From the NCBI GenBank assembly GCA_903772945.1, contig CAICTM010001296.1:1-32180 (forward strand): DNA of 32,180 nucleotides. The letters run 5' to 3'. The position numbers were made by a program, and so were the translations under genes. This DNA comes from Seminavis robusta. Its lineage: Eukaryota; Bacillariophyta; Bacillariophyceae; Naviculales; Naviculaceae. Below are positions 10,079 through 18,930 of this stretch, piece after piece (position 1 is the first letter of the stretch; the number at the start of each line of letters is the position of its first letter). The notes under the pieces were generated by a model. The model searched no databases and was not told the DNA's origin. It saw only the letters and a program-made list of their open reading frames with translations.

Positions 10079-10266
10079 ATGGGGATTGGATGCATTGTTG
10101 CCTTTTTCATGTTCTTGAAAGCGCCACCATCTGATTTGAAGGACAAAGGAAGGCCAAATACATGTTGAGACAGCTTGTGAGGAACCGAAAGGCTCGAAAG
10201 CTGGCAGAAGCTTCTGGAGATCTCGGAATGAACGAGAAGATCGCCACTGGCATCAAGAATGAGTGA
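10079..10266 (+). pseudogene. Frameshifted small coding remnant or unassigned exon
   Basis: An ATG at 10079 opens a hydrophobic stretch (MGIGCIVAFFMFLKAP) followed by DLKDKG. At about 10144-10146 the protein-like reading moves to another frame, continuing KAKYMLRQLVRNRKARKLAE... up to NEKIATGIKNE and a stop at 10264. A single missing base would join the two halves into one helix-rich, basic reading of about 62 residues. It lies only 60 bp after the membrane-protein stop, so it may be a decayed gene, a decayed 3' exon, or chance. No family was recognised. Confidence 0.35.
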
Positions 10267-11408
10267 AGGGCTACTTTGTCTTGACGTATGGCTCGTGCGG
10301 AGGCTCTTAAATTCTTTCCAGGATAAGTCATACCGTACCGGACGCAACAGCGCAGAAGAGCCATGCGAGATCGTACCTAAGGCTTGAGGAGTACTTATAG
10401 ATTATGTGCATGCAACAATTAGCTAGCTAGGAATGGAATAAGTGGATCTGATGTCCTATTTTGAATACACCATTCAGTAGCAAGATTGACCAACTACCTG
10501 ATTTTCAAAGGATTATGTCCCCACTCCTGCCCCTCGACCCGCCCTCAGACCTAACCAACACTCCTGGACCTACATGTATGTATACCGGTATACCTTTCCC
10601 TACCGTACACCTGGATCAACACGATTGTTACCGTATCCAGAGAAGGACCAGCACCACCCTGCCCATCTCTCCCTTGAGCCACCAAAGACCTTGTTAGAAA
10701 AAAACAGGTAAATCTAACCGTGGGCTACAAACGTGGAAAACTTATCTTAATAAATTGCAAACATTTGAATTTTATCTATACTTTTATTCCATTTATTGAT
10801 GAAATTTGAAAATCTGATGGACTTGAATTGAAAGTCCGAAACGACCCGCAGCTGTCCGTGAGGTTTCCTCGCGACTTAATGATGGGGGTTTCGAAGGGGG
10901 CTAGTTAAAACATTTTTTGGCAGGGCTTCACTATGCAAATATCAGTGGCAGGACCAATTTTTCAATCAGATATACGGAGGCTTTTGTGAAGGTTGGCACA
11001 GCCATGGTGAAGCACCAACCTATTGAAGTGTACACAGATTAAAGTAGCCATGACCAATATCAATCCATCTGATATGAAAAAGCTATGGGAAGAAAAAGAG
11101 ATGGGGGCGATCTACACCCGGTAATGGTTTTTCTACTAAAGGGGGCACAATGGTTGTTGTCGTCACAGAACAGGGGGTATAAACCAACCTTCCCCCACAA
11201 ACATGAAGCGCCACCGAAGAGACAGATGCTTTCTTGCTGGAGCAACCATAGGACAGAAAGTGGTGGCAAGGTGGCGGCCCTCTCTTTGTCCTTGTTTGTT
11301 GTTGTGGCCGACAACGACATCGATGGTGAGTGAGTTCTTTATTCAAGCGGATGGATCGATTGATTGATTCGATTTGAGGTAAGCCTATTATCAAGTGTGT
11401 TTGTTGAA
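10267..11408. other. Gene-poor region
   Basis: No gene can be supported. 10730-10830 is AT-rich. A TACCGGTA palindrome at 10583-10590 sits inside a longer inverted motif (GTATACCGGTATAC). The frames at 10461-10697 and 11060-11439 lack protein-like composition. Confidence 0.5.
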
Positions 11409-11610
11409 GGTGTAGATTGGAAAGCCATCCCTCATTCACTTCTATGGACCATGGGCAGGCAGGCAGATCTCAGCCATCAACAGAGTTGTTCTTTAATATT
11501 TAATCGATCCTCGCACCTCTATTATCATGCCTCACTCAAGCCGATCGTCTCCGGTGTAGATTCGAAAGCCATCCCTCATTGAATCCTATGGACCATGGGA
11601 TGGCAGTCAG
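11409..11610. repeat. Diverged direct repeat pair (about 56 bp)
   Basis: Copy 1 (about 11409-11464) and copy 2 (about 11553-11610) share GGTGTAGATT, GAAAGCCATCCCTCATT, CTATGGACCATGGG and GGCAG in the same order, offset by 144 bp. No terminal repeats or coding frame are attached, so the nature of the duplicated unit is unknown. Confidence 0.75.
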
Positions 11611-11894
11611 CTCTCGGCCCATGACGGCCAAGTTGGTGTAATTTGAAAGCAAGGGTAAGTCACTGGTTTTCTGCAGTATCAGAAGAGAAGAGAAAACCAT
11701 ATCTATTTCTTACTTTCTATTCTCGTACTGCTGACGGCCGATGAATTCTCATTGTCCAGGACGAACGAAGGAACAATCGATCGCTTCGGATGATGATATC
11801 AGCCAAGAGGAGAGGCTACCGCTACGGATGAGACTGTTTACTCAAGCCCTATCACCAGCCTGAACGGTGGAGATCGTCGTCGAGTCATTGAAAA

Positions 11895-12570
11895 GGCAAC
11901 AAGAGGAAGCTACGCTACGATGTACACGACAACTCAAATTCACCGAGGAGAGTGGATCCTCCCATTGGAATCATCCCTCCTAGTTATTTCCTAGTGTTTG
12001 GTTGGTGATTCCTGTGTCGGTACCCATTTTCCTGCATGCACAAGTCCTCGACTTGGTAGATTTGGCCAAGTCGTCGCGGACTTATTGGATGACTAGTAGA
12101 TAGAGTAACAATTAGATGCAAATGAACAATATATATACCCCATAGTAGCATAGGTATTAGGCCCTGAATTCAGCCCTCTTGTCTCAATATTCTGCCCTCT
12201 TGATAGCACAAAAGTATTAGCCAAATAGGCATCTTCATGATGCATATTGGGCATCTTTATATGTGCAGTTTGCCCATATTTTGCCTCTCGACATGATAAG
12301 GAACCTACATAAAAGAGCTGCTAAAATTTGATCCAGCATTTTGTGCACCTTCCCCATAATATCCACTTTGCCCAAAATAGATGTGGTGTCGACCGGTTGC
12401 TATTTACAGAGGACCCAGACTGAGGAAGAAAGGCAATAATCAACTGGATGAGGCTACACGGCAACTTGTATGCACAGAGGAGAGTTTATCCTTCTATTGG
12501 ATTCATCATTCCTTGGTATTTCGTAGTGTTTTGGTGGTGATTCCTGTGTGGATACTCATTTTCCTGTATT
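11895..12570. repeat. Second diverged direct repeat pair (about 130 bp)
   Basis: Segment 11895-12035 and segment 12430-12570 align with many substitutions. Shared landmarks, in order, are TACACG-CAACT, CA-C/A-GAGGAGAGT, ATTGGA, TCATC, CTAGTGTTT or GTAGTGTTTT, GGTGGTGATTCCTGTGT or GGTTGGTGATTCCTGTGT, and CATTTTCCTG. Similarity weakens further upstream. Old copies of an unidentified dispersed repeat are the simplest reading. Confidence 0.65.
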
Positions 12571-13188
12571 GACTTGGTATTGGTGGGCTTTGCAAGTTGG
12601 GAGGATATATGGCCATGTATTTGTGGATCCAAAGCTATCAGAAGCAAGCAATTATCCACAACAATACATGCAGATTCAGAGATTAGAATGGTGTTGTATT
12701 CCCTTTTTAGTTGCTGGCTTGCATGCTGCATCTGTGTTTTACTATATCTACCAAAATATATCTACACGTATAAGTTACTCAAGAGTAGAGTGTTTTCTGG
12801 CAGAGTAAAACTGTCTAATTGGCATCAAACCAGTTCCCTTTTTTTAAAATTTACTCACATCTTTCTTCTACTAACTTAGGCTGGTGAGATCTCCTTGGAG
12901 CCTCACGCACTTTCCGCACCATCACTTCATTTATTTTTCCTCGGCACGATCTGCTGGGGCTGTCCATTTCACTGCGAGAATTGCGAACCCCCATTATTTG
13001 ATGGGTGATGGACAGCAACATATCTGAATGGACCACAACCAAGAACAATTCCGAACTGGACCAACCAAACGCATTGGGACTGTTGACGTTACTATCTATC
13101 TCCCTTGTCTCTCCATAGGACACTCACAAATCCAGCAACGGGTAAAATAACAAGAACATCGCTCAGCCAAACAAGAGAAGAAGCTCTA
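12571..13188. other. Non-coding / possible 5' exon region of the next gene
   Basis: A GTGAGA donor-like site at about 12886 and an acceptor-like pyrimidine run ending CCATAG at 13118 suggest an intron upstream of the 13189 frame. The intervening frame from an ATG at 13008 ends at the same TAG. I could not choose a first exon. Confidence 0.4.
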
Positions 13189-13905
13189 ATGATCAAAGTT
13201 CCAGCTGCTCCATCTACCAATCGCATGAATTGCACAACCGAAGAATGGCCCTCTTTGGGGACTCCCCAAGTCAACACCCCATCCGAAGTGGCAGATAAAG
13301 GAGGAGACGACTGGGAAATGCTGTCGCCTTCGGACAGTGGCCAGATGGGTGAGAACGGAGAAGAGGTAGTCCTTTCCATCCCCAGGCCTCTAAAGAAGGG
13401 TCTGACCCGAAAGAATTCCGCGTCGGCACCGGATCTTCGAGTGCTAGATGGTGAAGAGGACTATTCCTTGCTGGATGCACAGACGCATCTATCCTCCAGC
13501 GTTGTCGTGGTACCCTCCGTGGCAGCCAGCTCAGACGCCAAGAATCCATGGCTCAACAAGAACAAGGTATCCTTCAAAGATGCCATCTTGACACCCAGCA
13601 AGTATGTTCCATCCGAAAAGACCAAGACGACAGCTGCTATTCCCCGTGCGAAAAACAAGGTCAAGTCCCGCTACGTCGTGACACCCATCAAACGCTGTGC
13701 CAAGAGCACTGGTGATTTGTTAGCACTGGCAGAACAAGAAATGGACGAAATCTTGGGAGAAAGCGACGCACAGGAATATTACCAGCGCAAATCTCATGGG
13801 GCTCATGGACGCACCAATGGAATGAAGCAACGCCCTGATGAGGCCAAGCGCAAAGACATGATTGTGCAAAAGAAAAATATGCAGAGGCAGCAGCAAGGCA
13901 GGTAG
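13189..13905 (+). CDS. Predicted disordered protein, function unknown (5' end unresolved)
   Basis: The frame is open from before 13105, but the first ATG in frame is 13189, giving 238 residues. An acceptor-like TCTCTCCATAG ends at 13118, so the true gene may have an upstream exon that adds the PATGKITRTSLSQTREEA segment. The protein is polar and Ser/Lys-rich. Visible features are GDDWEML near residues 39-45, a RKNSASAPDL phosphosite-like motif, a KNPWLNKNKVSFKDAILTP block, and a charged C terminus (EQEMDEILGES, then KQRPDEAKRKDM and a Gln/Arg end). No known domain was recognised. It converges on the methyltransferase gene. Confidence 0.6.
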   Translation: MIKVPAAPSTNRMNCTTEEWPSLGTPQVNTPSEVADKGGDDWEMLSPSDSGQMGENGEEVVLSIPRPLKKGLTRKNSASAPDLRVLDGEEDYSLLDAQTHLSSSVVVVPSVAASSDAKNPWLNKNKVSFKDAILTPSKYVPSEKTKTTAAIPRAKNKVKSRYVVTPIKRCAKSTGDLLALAEQEMDEILGESDAQEYYQRKSHGAHGRTNGMKQRPDEAKRKDMIVQKKNMQRQQQGR

Positions 13906-14677
13906 AAGAAAACCCATCCAGGCAAAAGGACAACAAAACCAGTGCATTAATCAATCATCGTCAACCGCCCCCCATCCACAAGAAACTTCACGCGCAAGCT
14001 ATGCTATGGTTCCTCATCCACAACAACACAACAACAGCAAAACCTATGAATACAGGGGCGTCGGGGGGAAAGGACAACAACAATACAACTTGACCTCGGG
14101 ACTTGCCTCCATCAGTTAACTTTAAAAATACTCTATTTCGCAACAAGGATTCCAAACTCTGGAGGATTCGTACCGGTGTGGTTCATCCCAGTTAAGTGAA
14201 GCCTCGTAGGAGGATGTGAATAGCCGATTCGGGCCTTTCGACCATACGGTTCTACTGCGTCGAAAGATGCTGCTTCTTTTGCTAGCTAGTCATTAGCAAG
14301 TTAGCTACAAGAGCAGAGGACTGCCAAATTTTGCAGGCTTCACTTGTCCTGCTAGGCAAAGAACCGTGACAGCCTGGTCTGGCTGTGGGGTTCCTCTCGA
14401 CTGGTCTGTGTTCTACAGCAGTACGTTCCAGAGCTCCTTCCACGAAGCTGTGATGCCATTTGCTACCTCTCTGTTGCTAGCCGCAGTTTTTGTGCCCATA
14501 CAGAATCGTCCTCAAGAGGTAGCAACGCTTTCATTTAGGCTATTCAGTAGCCGTGATGGATCAGCACGAATGCGCGAAGATTGTGCTTGGAAATCGAACA
14601 GTCAAACCCCACTAACTAGGCACCTTGTTGCAGTTTCGACGATTTGCACCTATTGGCTCCTAGCCAGCCAGGCGTAA
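13906..14677. other. Intergenic between convergent genes
   Basis: Contains CAACAACA-rich sequence (about 14020-14090) just after the preceding gene, probably its 3' UTR. The frame at 14366-14677 has no recognisable features. Confidence 0.5.
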
Positions 14678-15721
14678 TCAATCGTCAACGCCACAAACAT
14701 AGGTCATTTCGTAGCAGCAATGATGGCTGGAAACACCTGCACTCACCAAGATGGACGGTACCTTGTCGCGATCAACTTCAAACCCAGCGTGTCTTCGATG
14801 TCGTACTAATTGGCACTTGTTCTGTTTCAGATAGATATGAGCATAGTACATGCGTGCCACATCCAACTTGTTCGCCATTCCCAAGGTGGAGGCAAAGTGG
14901 AATTCCACGTCCAGCATGCGAATTGGAGGCATCCTCGTCGATGAGGTCACTAGATCCTCAAAAGCTGCAAACTCGCATCCCTCGCAATCCAACTTCATGG
15001 CAGTAATCGCCTTGGTATCCTTGCTGTGATGATGACCCAGCTTTTCAATAATCGTGGGCAGAGAATAGATTACGCTTGTGTTGGTAATCTTGCCATACAC
15101 TGGGTGGCTCCAGACTTGGTGCTTGCCTTTGCCCCCGTTGTCGTCGTCACTGTTGCTCCGCAATCCCCACGGATAGAACGTGACATTGGGCATCCAATGG
15201 GTTGGATGTTCTACAGTAGGATCCAAGGCAATCACCTGACAGCCCCTGGCAGCCATGAGTGTCGTGTAGGCATCACGTTCTGCCACACCAATGCTGTAAA
15301 CTACGCATCCACCATTCTGCTGAAACGATTTCTCGAGGATCGACTGATGGACAAACCATTCTGAATCACCCAATCGGGTCATTTGCTCTGCCAATTTTTT
15401 GGGCTTTGGAAGCTTGAAATTTGACACCTTGAACGCAAACCGCTTGGCAATGTACAATCGCTCTTCAAAGGTTGGTTCTAGGATCTTCAAGGCAGTCGTC
15501 GGATCTGTTTTCTCTGAGCCATCTTCAGGCATGTCCTTTGCCTGAATGACGTCGCTTCTGAGGACGCCATCGCCTCGTTCTTCATGGATTGCTGCAGTAC
15601 TCGCCAACTTGAACAACTTTCGATGTCGCAGCAGTGCCCAAATTACTGTCAGGGCACAAACCAGCAACGCAGCTACCATCAGGGAGGGTCTACTGCGAAA
15701 AGCACAACGTCTCATTCTCAT
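14678..15721 (-). CDS. Membrane-anchored methyltransferase-like protein (METTL24-type)
   Basis: 347 codons, single exon. The frame continues upstream to 15781 only through a GTG, so I take the first ATG at 15721. A basic N terminus (MRMRR...RSRPS) and a hydrophobic helix at about 14-32 (LMVAALLVCALTVIWALL) predict a type II signal anchor, so the catalytic part would be luminal, perhaps Golgi. The domain shows the SAM-binding-type segments VYSIGVAERD (about 141-150) and VIALDPT (about 163-169), and the KLDCEGCEF motif near 243-251. These match the FkbM/Methyltransf_22 group that includes METTL24. The C-terminal HHCCYEMTYV ending resembles stramenopile members as I remember them. The acceptor is unknown. 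It is downstream of PP2C on the same strand, with 665 bp between them. Confidence 0.8.
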   Translation of the reverse strand: MRMRRCAFRSRPSLMVAALLVCALTVIWALLRHRKLFKLASTAAIHEERGDGVLRSDVIQAKDMPEDGSEKTDPTTALKILEPTFEERLYIAKRFAFKVSNFKLPKPKKLAEQMTRLGDSEWFVHQSILEKSFQQNGGCVVYSIGVAERDAYTTLMAARGCQVIALDPTVEHPTHWMPNVTFYPWGLRSNSDDDNGGKGKHQVWSHPVYGKITNTSVIYSLPTIIEKLGHHHSKDTKAITAMKLDCEGCEFAAFEDLVTSSTRMPPIRMLDVEFHFASTLGMANKLDVARMYYAHIYLKQNKCQLVRHRRHAGFEVDRDKVPSILVSAGVSSHHCCYEMTYVCGVDD

Positions 15722-16386
15722 CTTTGCAGAAACATGTACAGCTGTACCGTGACGTTGGATAGCGCTGCCTACGGTAGCCACTGCTTTCTCTACGGTAACT
15801 TCATCCTACCCAATTGCTAACCCGTGCCAACATGCTCTACAGTGAGGAGTTTCAATGATGTATGCGGCAGCTTCCCAAGGTATGGACCGTGAAGTAAGTG
15901 TCAAAGATACCGGTACCGATAGAGGACGGTCTCATTGTCTCGTTGGCAAGAGGCAAGTCTCCGCAATTAAGCAAGTGAAGCAATTTTGGATCTTTTGATC
16001 AAGGATGGTAAATTTGGACGAAATTTCTGATCAAATGTAAACATTTTTTGGAGGAATTTCTTTTTTCCGAAACTGTGACACCCTCACGCCTTTACTGCCA
16101 ATAAAAACCACACAACTAGACTACTGGCTAGCTAGTAGGCCGGTCAGTGTGTACCAAACCCACACAGAATCTAGAAAAGAGGCTTGGATCCCACCAAAAA
16201 GGCAACACTGCCTTTTGAAAAACCTGAGGCTCTCATCATTTTCAAACCTTCAAAAAAAGAGTTAGCGTTGCAGTTAATCAATCGCCGTGGCACTTGTGTA
16301 CAAGAAGAAGGCATTGAAGATACGGTATGGTAGAGCCGGAAACAAATGATAGCTGATTTTGTACAGTGGATGCCGAAGAAGCATAA
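15722..16386. other. Intergenic
   Basis: Non-coding, between the 3' end of PP2C and the methyltransferase start. A TACCGGTA palindrome lies at 15908-15915, a GGCTAGCTAGTAGG motif near 16126-16140, and an inverted repeat AAAAGGCA-ACAC-TGCCTTTT at 16197-16216. No gene seen. Confidence 0.5.
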
Positions 16387-18017
16387 TCAAAGTGCCCGTG
16401 TAACATCCACAACACAAATGGTAATATCATCACGACTGCCGCCTGCGTCCAAACAGATCTGCAATATCTTCATGGCGGCTTCTTTGGGGCTGGTTCTTTT
16501 AGCTTCCTTGGCTGATGACGTGACGCTGCCAGTTCTCCTAACAGGGCTTTTGCTACGACTAACGCCATCAGAAGACTTTCTTCGTTTGACAGTGGCATTC
16601 TTGGAATTCCTGGAAGCAGCTTTTCCAACCGCCTCATTTTCAACAACATCCCACAAACCATCTGTTGCCACTACAAAACGTTGTGTCCGTTCCATTCCAT
16701 CCTCGATGCCAATTTTCAGTGGCACATTCACAACTTCAGGCGTACAGATGACGCTTTTGCTGCTGGTAACTGCATTGTTGTCATGTCCGAAGAACCACAT
16801 CACAAAATGAGCAAACTTGTGTGAGATAGAGCAGCGAACCAAGTCGATCCGCCAGCCATTTCACAGTAACATACTATCTCCAATCGTTCTAGACACGGCC
16901 AAGCCGCCAGGAAAGATGCGAGCATCTCGATGTTCCGCACTACGATGCAGCGTCGTTTCTCCCCGAGCCACTGCTTCGGTAAGACGTTTCTTCTCAGCAG
17001 GGTTGCTGGGGCGATGGTCCGTGGTGACTTGTCGATATCTGTGGGTGCCAGAGGCATCATCAGTAATGAGTCGAGAATCTCCCGTGTTTGCGACCACGAC
17101 AGTTGGTTGATCCTCTCCCAGTTCTGTGAACTAAACAGGCAAGGTGGGTTGGAGAGGAAAGCCAAGGATGAGTGGTGGGTTGGTACAGCTAAACGAGAAA
17201 AGCCAACAGGGCTCCGCACGTGTTGCAATACAACTTTTGACATACCACTGACATGACACACGCTGTTGTCCCGCCTCGTTGAGGTTCCGGTGATGTCGCC
17301 ATCCACTGCATGGGGTTCAGGCTCGTTGGAGGGGCCACTTTGATAGGTGTACCTCCCAGTTTGCTCAGGTCGTCAAAAGTTGGAGGGTCCATTTTGTTGG
17401 CAAATCTTTCATGTGCCTTTTGAAACGCTGCAATAAAGGGTATTTCCATATCAGAGTGAGTGGGATCATCTATTGTGTCAAATGCCAGTGGAGCATTGGC
17501 TCTATCTGGGCCCATAATATTCCACATCTGACTACCCCTTTGAACTGATTGCCCCGTCAGTTCGGACAAAATATGCGGTACCATTCCTTTAGAGCAGTAT
17601 TCTGAAGCCATGTCAGTGTCGTGGCCATCAAAAACACCAACAAAAGCTGCCATGCGAGGTTCACAACGTAGTTTCTTTTGACAAGTCCCTAAGAAATGCA
17701 TGATGAGAATGAGCAATCATCTGGAACCCTACCACTAAGGGCGAGTCATTTCATATCCACCGAGAGAACGAGTCGAGTCTACCCATGAAGCAAAATATGT
17801 ACTTACGAAACGTCTCGTCCTCTGTCAGGCTAATCACCTGGTGCCTGTCTTCTCCCTTCAAAAGGAATGTGGCTGCTGCAGCCGAGATAATCACGTTCCC
17901 AACCTGCGAGTCTCCATAATCGATCAGCTCCGCTTCTATCTCTCGCAGCTTTTCCTTGTCGCTACTTCTTGACTTTGCCTTTACTTTCACAGTCTTCTTC
18001 TCCACGCTGACAGGCAT
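16387..18017 (-). CDS. Protein phosphatase 2C family protein, four exons
   Basis: Exons on the minus strand are 18017-17807, 17688-17246, 17130-16875 and 16769-16387. Introns of 118, 115 and 105 bp start GTAAGT, GTATGT and GTATGT and end in AG; phases agree and give 430 residues. PP2C (PPM) enzymes are Mg/Mn-dependent Ser/Thr phosphatases. Motifs in order are FVGVFDGHD (86-94, metal-binding Asp91), GGTTACV (about 208-214), VVVANTGDSR, GGLAVSRTIGD at the exon 3/4 boundary, FVVATDGLWD (335-344) and RDDITICVV with the C-terminal metal Asp. Two insertions are visible: a segment between DGHD and GGTT, and a Lys/Arg/Ser stretch after VVENEAVGKAA. The first motif is KGEDRH at the position usually written RxxMED, so the N-terminal lobe is divergent. 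The ATG is at 18017; the frame runs to a TTG at 18035. Confidence 0.88.
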
Positions 18018-18910
18018 GGTCCTCGATACATACAAAGCTGGTCTAGCTGCTAATAGAGAGGGAAGAAGTTGTTCGGTGCCGCAGCGCTCTTGGCGCTTGG
18101 CTTCTTTAAAGGAGACCGATGGATAGAAGATGGAGAATGATGAGTGCTACCGGTATCGAGCGACGGTCCGTGCCCAAAGCCAAGACAGTACAGAGTAACC
18201 CTTTTACAAAAGGGTTATTCGTAGAAGCTTTTTTCCGGAGGCACTTTCTCCAAGACGGTTATATTAAGGTAGCTGTGGTAAACATGTACTCTGAAGTTTC
18301 AAATGGAAAGTATATTTACCGCATCTCCTATTAGTGATGGCCTTTTTGCAGTTTCAGACAGATCAATAAGAAACGTGTTTGGACGTGTTTGGCCGTTGTA
18401 TGGCCGTGTGGCCCCGGTAAAGCCTGGATCCTCGCTGATCGGTGCAACACTTTTGACTCCCAGTGTACGAGTGTCACGTACATGCACTATGCACTTTAGT
18501 GTACGAAGCCCAAAAGACTTAGTACTCTGGTACTCTGACTGTCATTGGGCCTACTTCGACTGTACCACAGCCACCTTTACCGAATGATAGCTACCGTAGC
18601 CAGCAGCTTCTCCACTGCTCTACTGGCCACGTTGGCATGTAGAATGTAGATGGATTGATGGGAGATGGAAATGGGCAACCTGAAGGCTACAGTACCAAGA
18701 AAGCCTTGGGATAAGGATGTGCAGTTGATGCAAAGCCGACACTCCTGGGAATCCTGTGCACAGTGCACAGAGACAAGAGAGAACTGCAGTACTATTGCAA
18801 TCGCAATGGCAATGGATCCAACAGACAAGCCAAATGATTGAATCATTGAACCAAAAAGCAAGCGTTTGATGGTTACTAACAGAGTATCATACAGTCTAAA
18901 AGCGTGCTAC
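18018..18910. other. Intergenic, 5' flank of PP2C
   Basis: No gene seen. Contains TACCGGTA at 18148-18155, a perfect 10-bp inverted repeat at 18196-18217, and a partial direct repeat ACGTGTTTGG at about 18374-18391. Confidence 0.5.
18196..18217. repeat. Perfect inverted repeat TAACCCTTTT-AC-AAAAGGGTTA
   Basis: Two 10-bp arms with a 2-bp centre, about 180 bp upstream of the PP2C ATG. It could be an operator-like site or a cruciform; the function is unknown. Confidence 0.8.
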
Positions 18911-18930
18911 CGTATTTATTAAGTATCCTA
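18911..18930. repeat. Left target-site duplication of the retrotransposon
   Basis: CGTATTTATTAAGTATCCTA, repeated exactly at 22092-22111 on the far side of the element. Confidence 0.9.

Noticed and set aside
11085..11439. Possible small genes on both strands
   Set aside because: Overlapping open frames with no protein features, and no start or splice support.
13008..13118. First exon of the 13189 gene with a 31-bp intron
   Set aside because: The phase fits, but a 31-bp intron is far shorter than the 105-118 bp introns seen in this window.
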